64,000 nucleotides of DNA, from contig NZ_OY762276.1 in assembly GCF_963665445.1 (NCBI RefSeq), positions 3,528,601 through 3,592,600 on the forward strand. The letters run 5' to 3'. The notes beneath the pieces were generated by a model, which made no database searches, was not told the DNA's origin, and was given only the letters and a program-made list of their open reading frames with translations. Of the stretch, positions 43,196-51,352 are shown piece after piece. Position numbers and translations under genes: made by a program. Each line of letters opens with the position of its first letter. The first letter of the stretch is position 1. This DNA comes from an uncultured Desulfobulbus sp. (lineage in GTDB: Bacteria > Desulfobacterota > Desulfobulbia > Desulfobulbales > Desulfobulbaceae).

Positions 43196-45325
43196 TTACT
43201 TGCCCCCCTGATCGTCGGAGACGGCCTTGACGGCCTGTATTTTCGGGACCCTGCGCCCCCTCAGACCGGCATAGCCGAGGATGCCGACTGTGCTGAGGTT
43301 GTGGAGCAGGGCAGCAGCCACCGGCTGCACCAGACCAAAGGTTGCCAGAAGGAGGAAGGTGGAATTCAGGCCTATGGCGGCATAGAAGGAGTTGAGAATG
43401 GTCTGCTGGCTGTAGAGGGCCGTCAACCGCCCAGTCAGCAAACAGTTCAAGTCTTCGCGCAAGAGGATCACCTGCGCGGATTCCTTGGCCAGATCGGCAC
43501 CCTGGGGCAGGCAGATGCCCACCTCCGACGACACCAGGGCCGGCGCGTCGTTGACGCCGTCACCAATGAAGCCGACGCGGTGCCCCTGCTCCTGCAGGGA
43601 CCGGACAATGGCGGCCTTGCCCTCGGGTTTCAGCTCCCAGTGGACCTCGTCCACCGAGGGGAGCTGCGCGGCGATCGCCCGGGCGGTGAGCTCGGCATCG
43701 CCGGTGAGAATGACGATCTTCTCGATGCCAGCCTGCTTCAGCCCGCGAAGCACCGATTCAGCCTCGGGCCGCAACTCGTCGCGCAACCCGATCACCCCCA
43801 CGAGCTCCTCCTCACAGGCCACGTAGAGCAGGCTCTTGCCCTGCTGCTGCAGTTCGGTTGCGATCTCGTCCACCGCATTGCAGGCAATGCCTTCATCATC
43901 CTCGATAAAATGACGGCTCCCCACAAGGACGTTCTTGCCGTGGATATAGGCGGAGACGCCATGGGCGACGATGAAGTCGACCTGGCTGGTGGGCGGCAGT
44001 TCCAGTCCATGTTCATGGGCCGCAGCAACCACCGAGGCGGCGACCGGATGGGTGTAATGCTCCTCGGCTCCGGCCGCGAGTTGCAGCAGATCCAGATCAT
44101 CAAAGCCGTTGACGCCGTGCAGGTCGGTGACCACCAGCTGTCCCCGGGTCAGGGTGCCGGTCTTGTCGAAGATGAGCGTGTCGATCTTGGAGAGGCTGTC
44201 CATGGCCTGGGCACCCTTGAGAAGAACGCCCTGCTTGGCGGCGGTGAACATGGCCACGCGAACCGCAACCGGATTGGCCAGATCGATGACGCAGGAGTAA
44301 TCGACCGTGAGCACGGCCGCGGCCTTGCCCAGGTCTCGGGTGATCGCCAACAACCCAAGCCCCAGACCAAAGGTGACCGGGACCAGACGGTCGGCAAGGC
44401 GGTCGCTGTCCTTCTGCGACTCGGATTCACTGCGCAGCGACTGCTCAAGAAAGGTGGCTATCCGCGCCATCGAGGTCTCGCCGCCGACATGGCTGGCAAC
44501 AAAGACGATGCGGCCGCTCTCCACCACCGAACCGCTCAGCACCTCGACACCGGGATGCACATGCACCGGCACCGATTCGCCGGTGATCGAGGCGGTATTG
44601 ATCGAGGCCTCGCCTTCGACCACCTCCCCGTCCAGGGGAATCAGTTCGCCCGCACCGCAGACGACCCGATCGCCGATGCGGGCCTCTTCAAGAGGGATTT
44701 CCAGCTCGCGGCCATCGACTACGATCCAGATCTTCTCCACCTGGGGTTTGAGCAGACTCTTGAGCAGACCAGTGGTTCGATTTTCACTGAGCTCCTGCAG
44801 ATACTCGCCGGTTGAAAGCAGGAACACGATGCTCGCCGCGGTGAAGTAATCCTGCCGCACCAGCGAGAAGAGCACGGCCGAAGCATCGAGCACCTCGACC
44901 TTGATGCCTCGGGTCCACAGGGTCGATAGGCCCTCGAATATGACCGGCAGGGAAAAGACCACCGCAACCGGCGCGGCGAACACCTTGGGCAGAGCGAGCA
45001 ACGTGAGCGCAAGAGTGCCGCGAACGGCCAGGGAGAGCGGCGACTGAAGGGTCCTCGCCTTGCCGTTTCCGCCGAGGGTCCGTCCTGGGAGCTCAGCCAT
45101 ATAGCGCAATATGGCATTGCGGGTGGCATCGCGCCCATCGTGGTCAATGGCCACCGAGGCCGCACGGCTGTTGATCCGTACGCTGGTCACTCCGGGAATG
45201 GATTCCAGCCCGGCTTCGAAGAAATCCGGGTCCAGACTGTGATTGCCGATCAGGGGGCTGCGCAGACGGATGCGTCCCCGAACCTCATGGGCAATGGAGA
45301 TAGGTTGTAGCCCCCAGGGGTTCAC
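43196..45325 (-). CDS. P1B-type ATPase 3 with YSC in place of CPC (ferrosome FezB-like candidate)
   Basis: A 709-residue heavy-metal P-type ATPase. It opens with an HMA_2-like domain (AHEVRGRIRLRSPLIGNH, GVTSVRINSRAASVAI). The membrane metal motif lacks CPC and reads VDYSCVIDLANP (about 44287-44304). DKTGTLT, TGES and GDGVNDAP are intact, so it should be catalytic. Absence of CPC recalls the P1B-6 type to which FezB of ferrosomes belongs; this subclass call is inference. GTG at 45325 overlaps the upstream stop. It is coupled to the double FeoA-like gene downstream. Confidence 0.9.
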   Translation of the reverse strand: MNPWGLQPISIAHEVRGRIRLRSPLIGNHSLDPDFFEAGLESIPGVTSVRINSRAASVAIDHDGRDATRNAILRYMAELPGRTLGGNGKARTLQSPLSLAVRGTLALTLLALPKVFAAPVAVVFSLPVIFEGLSTLWTRGIKVEVLDASAVLFSLVRQDYFTAASIVFLLSTGEYLQELSENRTTGLLKSLLKPQVEKIWIVVDGRELEIPLEEARIGDRVVCGAGELIPLDGEVVEGEASINTASITGESVPVHVHPGVEVLSGSVVESGRIVFVASHVGGETSMARIATFLEQSLRSESESQKDSDRLADRLVPVTFGLGLGLLAITRDLGKAAAVLTVDYSCVIDLANPVAVRVAMFTAAKQGVLLKGAQAMDSLSKIDTLIFDKTGTLTRGQLVVTDLHGVNGFDDLDLLQLAAGAEEHYTHPVAASVVAAAHEHGLELPPTSQVDFIVAHGVSAYIHGKNVLVGSRHFIEDDEGIACNAVDEIATELQQQGKSLLYVACEEELVGVIGLRDELRPEAESVLRGLKQAGIEKIVILTGDAELTARAIAAQLPSVDEVHWELKPEGKAAIVRSLQEQGHRVGFIGDGVNDAPALVSSEVGICLPQGADLAKESAQVILLREDLNCLLTGRLTALYSQQTILNSFYAAIGLNSTFLLLATFGLVQPVAAALLHNLSTVGILGYAGLRGRRVPKIQAVKAVSDDQGGK

Positions 45326-45741
45326 GGTTTCACCGTCGCATCAACGGCACAGAGTTCGCGTTTGCTCTTTTTCATGGTCGCATCGATCATGTACCCGGCT
45401 GCGGCCAGGACAGTCGCGGCAAGAGCGATCTGCAGCGGCGTGCTGCGACTGGTCGCCTTGAGAATCAGGGTTGCGGCAGCACCTTTGGCCATACCGTTGA
45501 GTACGGCCTGGGCAGGAATCATGGCGCCGTTGCGGACATCGACCCAGTTGGAACCGATGGAAACCGCGCTGGCAATGGTCAGGGCGCCAACCATGCCGCC
45601 GAACAGTGGGGTTGGTTCCCTCATCAAAATGGGGCCATTCTCCATTCCAGGTCCGGGCTGCAGTCCTACGGGCAAGGTGCCGAACGGGCTGCTGCTATTC
45701 ATTTGGCCTGCGAAATTTCTTTTTTCATAGACGCTCTTCAA
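45322..45741 (-). CDS. Glycine/alanine-rich membrane protein upstream of ATPase 3
   Basis: A 139-residue protein. A polar Pro/Gly-rich start is followed by three short hydrophobic, small-residue segments (FGGMVGALTIASAVSIG, MAKGAAATLILKA, LQIALAATVLAAAGYMI) and a Lys-rich end. TTG at 45741 has GGAGG nine bases before it; ATG at 45702 is the alternative. It overlaps the ATPase start (GTGA). In style it belongs with the other small membrane proteins of the island. Confidence 0.68.
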   Translation of the reverse strand: MKSVYEKRNFAGQMNSSSPFGTLPVGLQPGPGMENGPILMREPTPLFGGMVGALTIASAVSIGSNWVDVRNGAMIPAQAVLNGMAKGAAATLILKATSRSTPLQIALAATVLAAAGYMIDATMKKSKRELCAVDATVKP

Positions 45742-45780
45742 GGTACACAGCCTCCGGGATATTGAACGCTGAAAACTCTA

Positions 45781-46278
45781 TCAGGATGCGGGCCCCTTTT
45801 CGGGTGGAGCGCACCTTTTCTGCTGCTGCAGATACTGTTGGAATCGCTCCGCGACCCCCAATTGACCACTCCCCAGATCCTCCCGAGCAAAACGGGTGTA
45901 CAAGACTAGGCGTCGTATCAGATTGGTGGATGTCGAGTGCTCCAATTTACATGCAGATTCTTCGGCCAACTCTTCTTCGACCCCGAGAATTTCGATAAAA
46001 AATCGCTTCAGCGTTTCATGACGATGATAAATCTCGCGCGCTGCCGTTTCTCCGTTTGAGGTGAGTGTAATTGGCCCATATGGGATGTAGTTGATCAATT
46101 TTTTCTCTGTCAACACATGAAGCGCTTCGGTAACCGAAGGACCGGTGACCCCGAGTCGGGTAATTAACTCTTTCGGACGCACCGGAACCCCGGCAAGGCC
46201 TTGAAGATATATGGCCTCGAGATAATCTTCCAGACTGGAACTGAGGCTTGTGCCTGCCGTCATTTTGGTTTGGTCCAT
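45781..46278 (-). CDS. DtxR/MntR-family metal-dependent repressor
   Basis: A 165-residue regulator with the DtxR winged helix (SLEDYLEAIYLQGL ... LGVTGPSVTEALHVLTEKKLI) followed by the metal and dimer domain (REIYHRHETLKRFFIEILG ... ACKLEHSTS). There is no SH3 C-terminal domain, as in MntR-like members. It would bind Fe2+ or Mn2+ and repress nearby operators. I use the ATG at 46278; a GTG at 46323 is open, and neither has a strong ribosome site. It is probably the first gene of the transcript leading into ATPase 3. Confidence 0.88.
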   Translation of the reverse strand: MDQTKMTAGTSLSSSLEDYLEAIYLQGLAGVPVRPKELITRLGVTGPSVTEALHVLTEKKLINYIPYGPITLTSNGETAAREIYHRHETLKRFFIEILGVEEELAEESACKLEHSTSTNLIRRLVLYTRFAREDLGSGQLGVAERFQQYLQQQKRCAPPEKGPAS

Positions 46279-46394
46279 ACTTTGTGGATCATCCGGATGA
46301 ACTTTGTTTCCTCGATGGATCACTTGCCACGCATGCCTCCTCCTAACGCCAACAGTTTAAAGACTGCTTCTTAAATTCAGGAAGCACAATCGAG

Positions 46395-46408
46395 TTAGGG
46401 TCATCTAA
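46395..46408. promoter_or_regulatory. Palindromic box TTAG-N6-CTAA upstream of the DtxR-type gene
   Basis: TTAGGGTCATCTAA lies about 117 bases before the regulator start, in an AT-rich stretch, and could be its own operator. The gap 46,279-46,847 otherwise shows no convincing gene. Confidence 0.45.
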
Positions 46409-46552
46409 AATATAGCGGGCTATTTGTCAATTATATTTTTTATTGGGCTCTGAATTAATTTGCCAACCCTAAGTTATTATCTCCAACCTAGCCCCACCAT
46501 CGATGAGGTCCTCTTCTGGAGCCATAGAAACAGCCCCAAAAACATAACGAAT

Positions 46553-46594
46553 ACGGTTAGATTGTGAGAGCGCAGCGAACCACAATCTAACCGT
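46553..46594. repeat. Perfect 14-base inverted repeat
   Basis: Arms ACGGTTAGATTGTG and CACAATCTAACCGT surround a 14-base spacer. No T run follows. It lies at the border between the metal island and the mobile debris; a recombination-site remnant or a regulatory hairpin is possible. Confidence 0.5.
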
Positions 46595-46847
46595 CTGTTG
46601 GACGAGCCCGGTGGTCATCTCGAGAAAAAAGCTTTTTGGCGCTGAGGGGGTGGGTCAGACGGCTGGGGGACAGGAAGGTGGCAAAGCCCGCCTCGATGGT
46701 CGTTGCGATGATTTTTTTTGTGGGATCATGCCGTTGTATGGTGATTGACGCCCTTTTTCAAGCGCACGAATCACGTTCCGGTGCAAACCGGCTTATTTTT
46801 ACATACGATGTCGCGGTTTTTTTACAAGCCCGATACCTCCGGTTGGT

Positions 46848-47249
46848 CTACGGCCGGGACCCAGCGGCCAGTGTCGGTGGCCGGGGGAGCATCGTTGCGA
46901 TGATCACCATGGTCGCCCCGCAGGTCGGGCAAATGATTGCCGGTTGTTGTTTCTGGTTGCGGACCAGGGAGCGCCCAAGATAGACAAGGGCCTTCTCGCC
47001 GGTGCCCACATCCTTGCAGTCAACCACCCACTGTTCGGGGCAATCGGAGGGAACCGGCAGCTCGTGTTCGACCAGGGACTGGAGAAATTTTGCCCGGAAC
47101 ACCTTGGCCAGGGCCTTGTGGCTGAAAAGATATTTCCCGGACCTTTCTTTCCACAGCCCTGTTTTCTGGTTGATGCTCGCCGCTGGCATGACCACATGGA
47201 TGTGGGGATGATAGTCCAGATTTCCATGTGCGCACGTCACATATTTCAT
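46848..47249 (-). pseudogene. IS91-family transposase remnant
   Basis: A 133-codon fragment with the IS91 landmark YHPHIHVVMPAAS and the YLGRSL segment, joined directly to the zinc-type end (ICPTCGATMVII). The N-terminal region and the stretch with the catalytic Tyr pair are missing, so this is a truncated and internally deleted copy. It is not functional. Confidence 0.75.
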
Positions 47250-47403
47250 CCTACGTCATACTAAGCACATCATCTCTAAGAATCATTAGAAAAAATCAAA
47301 CAGGACGAAAGCAGATGAACGGTAAAACCCAGAAAAAAATGCTCAAGGCTCAGGTGTTCGGCAACACCAAGAGGGGAGGTCTTCAGAACCATGGGGCCAC
47401 CAA

Positions 47404-47471
47404 TCAATGCAGCATAGGTTCAGTGATCCCCATGGCTCGCGCTAATTTTTTGCGGGTGGCTTTACGCGTCT
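47404..47471 (-). pseudogene. 3' end of an XRE-type gene interrupted by the IS element
   Basis: The minus strand here reads TRKATRKKLARAMGITEP and stops at 47404. It is a fitting C-terminus for the truncated helix-turn-helix gene on the other side of the insertion sequence. Confidence 0.6.
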
Positions 47472-49538
47472 TAACCCATATTTAACACTGTAAAAAATAA
47501 TCTATTTAAAATCAGCAAATTAGAATTTTATAAAATCTCCAGTGGCACTACATTTGTTTTTTTTGAGGCATCATTTGATCATTTTCTTCACGCCACCGGG
47601 GGTTGGTGCCAGCCCCAGGGCGTTATAAATTTTTCGTAACGCCGGTTCGGGAGCGGTGGCCTTACGCACATGCAGGGTGCAACCGTCGCGTTGGCTGAAA
47701 GTGGCGCTTACCCGTTGCTGGACAGCGAGTATGTTGCGCAGCGATGCCCAGCTTTCGTTGATACTGTGGGCCTTGAGTTTGCACCTCACGGCCTGGACCG
47801 CCTGATAGGCCAACACGGTGATGAACAGGTGTCCTTCAGCCCGATCCTCCTTGTGATGGTAGATCGGACGTAGCCCCAATTCGGATTTGAGGCTGCGGAA
47901 CACTGCCTCCAGATCAGTGAGCATGGTATAGGTCTGCCACAACTTGGCCGCGTCCCAAGTCAGTTCGTTGGTGCGCAGGCAGTAAACGCCGGGATGGGTG
48001 AGCATACTGCCCTCTCCCGGCAACCGCTCCCAGGTAAGGCCAATGGCCTTGGTGCCGCCGGCATCGGGGATCAGCTCGATGCGATAGTGCTGGCCAACAC
48101 CATGGGATTTGGCAACCAGGCGGCCGATGCGCAGTAACAGCTTGTCGCGGTCCTTGGTGGTGCGCGGTTTGTTCAGACCATCGGCAATCTTGGTCAACTC
48201 CTGCTCGAACTGATCGATAAAAGCGTTGGTTGATAGCCTCTTCCTTGTTTTGCCGTTCTTCTGAGTGACAGTAGAGCCTGGCTTCTGTGCCCTCTTCATT
48301 CAGCACCCGCTGGATGCGGATGGTCTGACCACAGGCGGAGGACGTCTCCACGGCGTCATTGGCATCAAATTTCCGAACACGCTCCCGGCTGACCACCAGA
48401 TAACGATATTGGTGGTCTACAAGCCAGGTGATGTTCTCCTCGGTGGCGATACCCCTGTCCATAATCACCAGGGCCGAGGCAGGGGCATTGAGCCCTTCGA
48501 GCATCTCGGCAAGCGTTGTCCCCTCAACGACGTTGCCGGCAAACATCCGTGAACGCCGGACGAAGCCGCTGCCGTCCAGCACCAGACCGAGGGGCACCAA
48601 GGGGCAATCCGAGCGTTTTTCCTTGGAATGTCCCCGTTTGGCCTTGTGGTTGCTGCCCATCTCCCCCTCGAAATACGTATTGGTCAGATCGTAGAGGGTG
48701 ACGGTTGACGGCAGGGAAAACAACGTGTCGATACGCTGAAAGAGCATTTCCTCAATGGTCTGCCGGTGCTTGACCAGCAGATCCGAGGTCCGGTAGAGGC
48801 GCATCAGGGGCATTGCCTCGAAATCAACATCGAGTAATTCGCCAAGGCCGCTGCGTTCCCGCAGCCAGTGCCAGGTGGACAACTCGCTGCCCGGAGCGGC
48901 CATGCGGCCAATCACACTGCCGATAGCTGCCGCCTGCTGAACGCCGTTGAGGCCAACCATTGCAAGTATGTTGGCGAAATCAAGCCAATTCAAGGCAGCC
49001 TTGCCCACATGCTCAACCCCGATCGACCGAGGCCGGACCAACTCCAGCGAGTTGACATCCACCTCCTGATAGTCGGCATCGGTTTTGGCGTCCGCCTCGA
49101 AATTTTGGTTGCTCAACCGTGCGGCATAGCGCTGCGCCAGGGGTTCGATTTCGCTCGGCGCTGGCATGAGCGACATCTGCCCGGAGAGGATTTGCTCGAT
49201 GCGTGTGCACAACTCCGGCCAGTGCTCCCGGGCAAGGGAAAAGTTGCTCCCCAGGTTCAGCAGGGTTCGCTGCCGTACCTTGCCCTCGATACGCTCCGAG
49301 GCCACCAGGCGGAAGGTATAATAGGCCTCCCCCGAAGCGGCGTTGCTGGTTTTGGTTTGTCGAATAAACATGAAGTGAATAGAGCAGCCATGTTTACCTG
49401 AAAAAGTCAATAGCCTTTATAAAAATTATGGCACTACAAACAGGTTTTCCTGAATTTTTTATTGAAATTATTGAGTTTTTTCGACGGAAATAGCTCAAAA
49501 AAGAAGAGATTAGGTATCCCTATGTTAAATATGGGTTA
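47472..49538 (-). mobile_element. IS1634-type insertion sequence with 16-base terminal inverted repeats
   Basis: The ends are TAACCCATATTTAACA (47472-47487) and its exact inverse TGTTAAATATGGGTTA (49523-49538). One transposase gene is inside. Total length is about 2,067 bases. No clear target duplication was seen. It splits an XRE-type gene in two. Confidence 0.8.
47571..49371 (-). pseudogene. IS1634-family transposase, frameshifted
   Basis: A DDE-type transposase of about 600 residues read in two frames. The N-terminal part (start MFIRQTKTSNAASGEAYY at 49371, with TLYDLTNTYFEG and ALVIMDRGIATEENI) runs to about 48,220. The C-terminal part (RLVAKSHGVGQHYRIE to LGLRPIYHHKEDRAEGHLF) continues in the next frame. 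The break is at a T run on the coding strand (48219-48222), consistent with one extra base. It is probably inactive unless the base call is wrong. Confidence 0.82.
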
Positions 49539-49699
49539 GGTTCGCCGGACTCAATCTGGGAGAGTGCGGCCTGGGTGATACCCGCCCTGGATGCGACCTC
49601 ATCCTGGCTGAGTCCCAGATACTCGCGCCAGGCACGCACTGGGGTTATCCAGCCCTCGATGACGGCTCCGACCACCTCGTTGGGAATCAGTCCAGCCAT
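49539..49699 (-). pseudogene. 5' part of an XRE-type helix-turn-helix gene, truncated by the IS
   Basis: ATG at 49699, three bases after the BrnA stop. The 54 retained codons encode VRAWREYLGLSQDEVASRAG and ITQAALSQIESGEP, a typical XRE helix-turn-helix. Translation now enters the IS end and stops at 49520. The missing tail lies at 47404-47471. It is probably a third member of the BrnT/BrnA operon. Confidence 0.75.
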
Positions 49700-49702
49700 G
49701 AA

Positions 49703-50005
49703 TCAGGGCCGATGCTCCTTGAGCCAGTCGCGCAGGGCATCGTTCATGCGCGTTTGCCAGCCTCGCCCAGTGGACTTGAAGGCGTCGAGCACGTCGGTGT
49801 CGAAACGGACGGTGGTCGACCGCTTGGTACCACTGCCAGGCGGGCGCCCCCGCAACAATTTCTTGATCTCATGGCGGGCTTCGTCCTTGGAAACAACCCG
49901 TTCGCCAATCATCCACTGGCCGCGTGCGAAATCTTCCTCGATCAGTTCAGGGGCGTCGTCGGGATCAACCCAGGCGTCCGGCGTATTTTTTCCTTTCGCG
50001 CTCAT
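49703..50005 (-). CDS. brnA: BrnA-type antitoxin
   Basis: A 100-residue antitoxin. The N-terminal toxin-binding part has DAWVDPDDAPELIEEDFARG, and the C-terminal ribbon-helix-helix carries TKRSTTVRFDTDVLDAFKS and MNDALRDWL. It neutralises BrnT and autoregulates the operon. ATG at 50005 is chosen, with GAGG seven bases before it. It overlaps the toxin gene by 41 bases, as is usual for BrnTA. Confidence 0.9.
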   Translation of the reverse strand: MSAKGKNTPDAWVDPDDAPELIEEDFARGQWMIGERVVSKDEARHEIKKLLRGRPPGSGTKRSTTVRFDTDVLDAFKSTGRGWQTRMNDALRDWLKEHRP

Positions 50006-50237
50006 TGGCATACCTCATGGAAATAATGCGGCGTTTATCACCGCGTGGTGTCCAGACCAGGACTACAACCCGCTCACCAAGCATGCCAACGGTCGCGTTG
50101 CGCTGTTCGCCATAATCGCGCCGGATGTCCGGGATGGTGACAGAGACGCCGGCAAACACCTCGGCGGCATCGGCGAAATCGAGTCCGCGCTCACGCAAGG
50201 TGATGTCGCGTTTGTCCTGATCGAATTCAATATCCAT
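49965..50237 (-). CDS. brnT: BrnT-type toxin (RelE-fold ribonuclease)
   Basis: A 90-residue BrnT toxin with the standard pattern: IEFDQDKRDITLRERGLDF, then ERVVVLVWTPRGDKRRIISM and RYANERERKKYAG. BrnT cleaves RNA and stops growth when BrnA is lost. ATG at 50237 gives the family length; the open frame further upstream is not used. Confidence 0.92.
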   Translation of the reverse strand: MDIEFDQDKRDITLRERGLDFADAAEVFAGVSVTIPDIRRDYGEQRNATVGMLGERVVVLVWTPRGDKRRIISMRYANERERKKYAGRLG

Positions 50238-50363
50238 AGACTTATTGTAGTAACGTTTATTAGCCTTATCAAGAAAAAGAACGTGTGGGTGGTGGCCTCC
50301 AGGGCCGTTTGCCGCGCCCACTCCACCAGGGAGCTGTTCAACGAACGCAACGGGAGATGATCA

Positions 50364-51071
50364 ATGCATGACGCAGCACACGACATAGCGGCCCGTTACG
50401 GACTGCGCAAGAGCGGCAACCGGCATACCGGTCCGTGTCCCAAGTGCGGCGGATCCAAGGACTCGGACAAGTTCGTACTGTTCACCGATGGTGGATTCCG
50501 CTGCTTTGCCTGCGGCTTCAAGGGCGATCGCATAAAGTGGCTGCGGGAGATGGAAGGCATGAGCTGTCGCGAGGCCCACGATGCCGAGGGCAAGGATTGT
50601 TCCTCTGCCTGCCCGAACTACGGTCCGTGCCGCAACGGCGAACCGGTGAAACGACGTCCCCGGTCGGTGAGACCGCAAATTGGCGGCATGCCGGACGGCC
50701 TTGCCGAGATGACGGCCGCCCAGCCGGGAACCGCATGGCGCACCTGGGCCGGAAAGCTGGTTGAAAAGGCCCGGCTGGCCCTGGCCAGGGAACCGGAGGA
50801 AAATCGCTGGCTGGAAAGCCGCGGCATCGGCACTGACCAGGTCGACCGGTATCGATTGGGTTGGCTGGCGCACGACATGCGGGTGGACCGGCGCGAGCTG
50901 GGCCTGCCGGTCGAGGAAGGCAAGGAACGGTTGTGGGTGCCCGGCGGCCTGTTGATCCCGATCTTCGACAGTCGGGGCGAGCTGCATCGGCTGCGGATCC
51001 GGAGGACGCCGACAGTGCGGAAGAATTTTTTGTCCGACCACCCAGAGGATTACCGGTCACAAATCATTTGA
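50364..51071 (+). CDS. Phage-type primase zinc-finger protein, truncated
   Basis: A 235-residue protein. The CHC2-like zinc finger is GPCPKCGGSKDSD ... FRCFACGFKGD at about 24-55, a second Cys group follows (CSSACPNYGPC), and the first part of a primase TOPRIM-adjacent domain is present (LLIPIFDSRGELHRLRIR). The protein ends abruptly after RKNFLSDHPEDYRSQII, before the TOPRIM core, so it is probably cut by an integration event just downstream. GGGAG precedes the ATG. It is a prophage or plasmid remnant. Confidence 0.75.
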   Translation: MHDAAHDIAARYGLRKSGNRHTGPCPKCGGSKDSDKFVLFTDGGFRCFACGFKGDRIKWLREMEGMSCREAHDAEGKDCSSACPNYGPCRNGEPVKRRPRSVRPQIGGMPDGLAEMTAAQPGTAWRTWAGKLVEKARLALAREPEENRWLESRGIGTDQVDRYRLGWLAHDMRVDRRELGLPVEEGKERLWVPGGLLIPIFDSRGELHRLRIRRTPTVRKNFLSDHPEDYRSQII

Positions 51072-51239
51072 TATGGTACGTGATGTACAGCCACCAGAAC
51101 AGGAATCACATTGACTCCGCAATGGACAAACTGGAAGCAAGATATCAAATCGACAAGTAAGTCGCCCGACACAATTACACAGGAAGTACACAGCAACAGA
51201 AAAGGGTTCCAGACATAGAGCTGTAACCCTTTGATTTAT

Positions 51240-51284
51240 TGGTGCTCCAGAGAGGATTCGAACCTCCGACACCAGGATTAGGAA
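51240..51284 (-). other. 3' half of a tRNA, probably tRNA-Arg(CCT): attachment site
   Basis: On the minus strand it runs from a TTCCTAA anticodon loop through the T arm (GGAGGTTCGAATCCTCT) to the acceptor end CTGGAGCACCA. The 5' half (D arm and 5' acceptor strand) is absent. A crossover in the anticodon loop of tRNA-Arg is a classic use by tyrosine integrases, and the integrase gene begins 64 bases away. The intact tRNA should lie at the other end of the element. Confidence 0.75.
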
Positions 51285-51327
51285 TTAGAAATTCGTTTTA
51301 ATCGTTTTTAATTTCAAAGCGTTACAA

Positions 51328-51352
51328 GGTGACACGGATACGTCGTGTCACC
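51328..51352. terminator. Hairpin at the integrase stop
   Basis: Nine-base arms GGTGACACG and CGTGTCACC overlap the last codons of the integrase gene. It could end transcription near the att site. Confidence 0.45.

Noticed and set aside
34418-45741. Magnetosome gene cluster
   Set aside because: Small Gly/Ala-rich membrane proteins resemble some magnetosome proteins in style, but no MamA/B/E/K/M-like gene was seen, and P1B ATPases are not core magnetosome genes.
46553-46594. Integron attC site
   Set aside because: The arms contain GTTAGAT and ATCTAAC boxes, but in the reverse order to an attC site, and no integrase of that type or cassette structure is near.
46636-46983. 115-codon plus-strand gene
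   Set aside because: It overlaps the IS91 remnant in antisense and shows no domain or ribosome site.
51240-51284. Complete functional tRNA gene
   Set aside because: The D arm, 5' anticodon stem and 5' acceptor strand are missing; only the 3' half is present.
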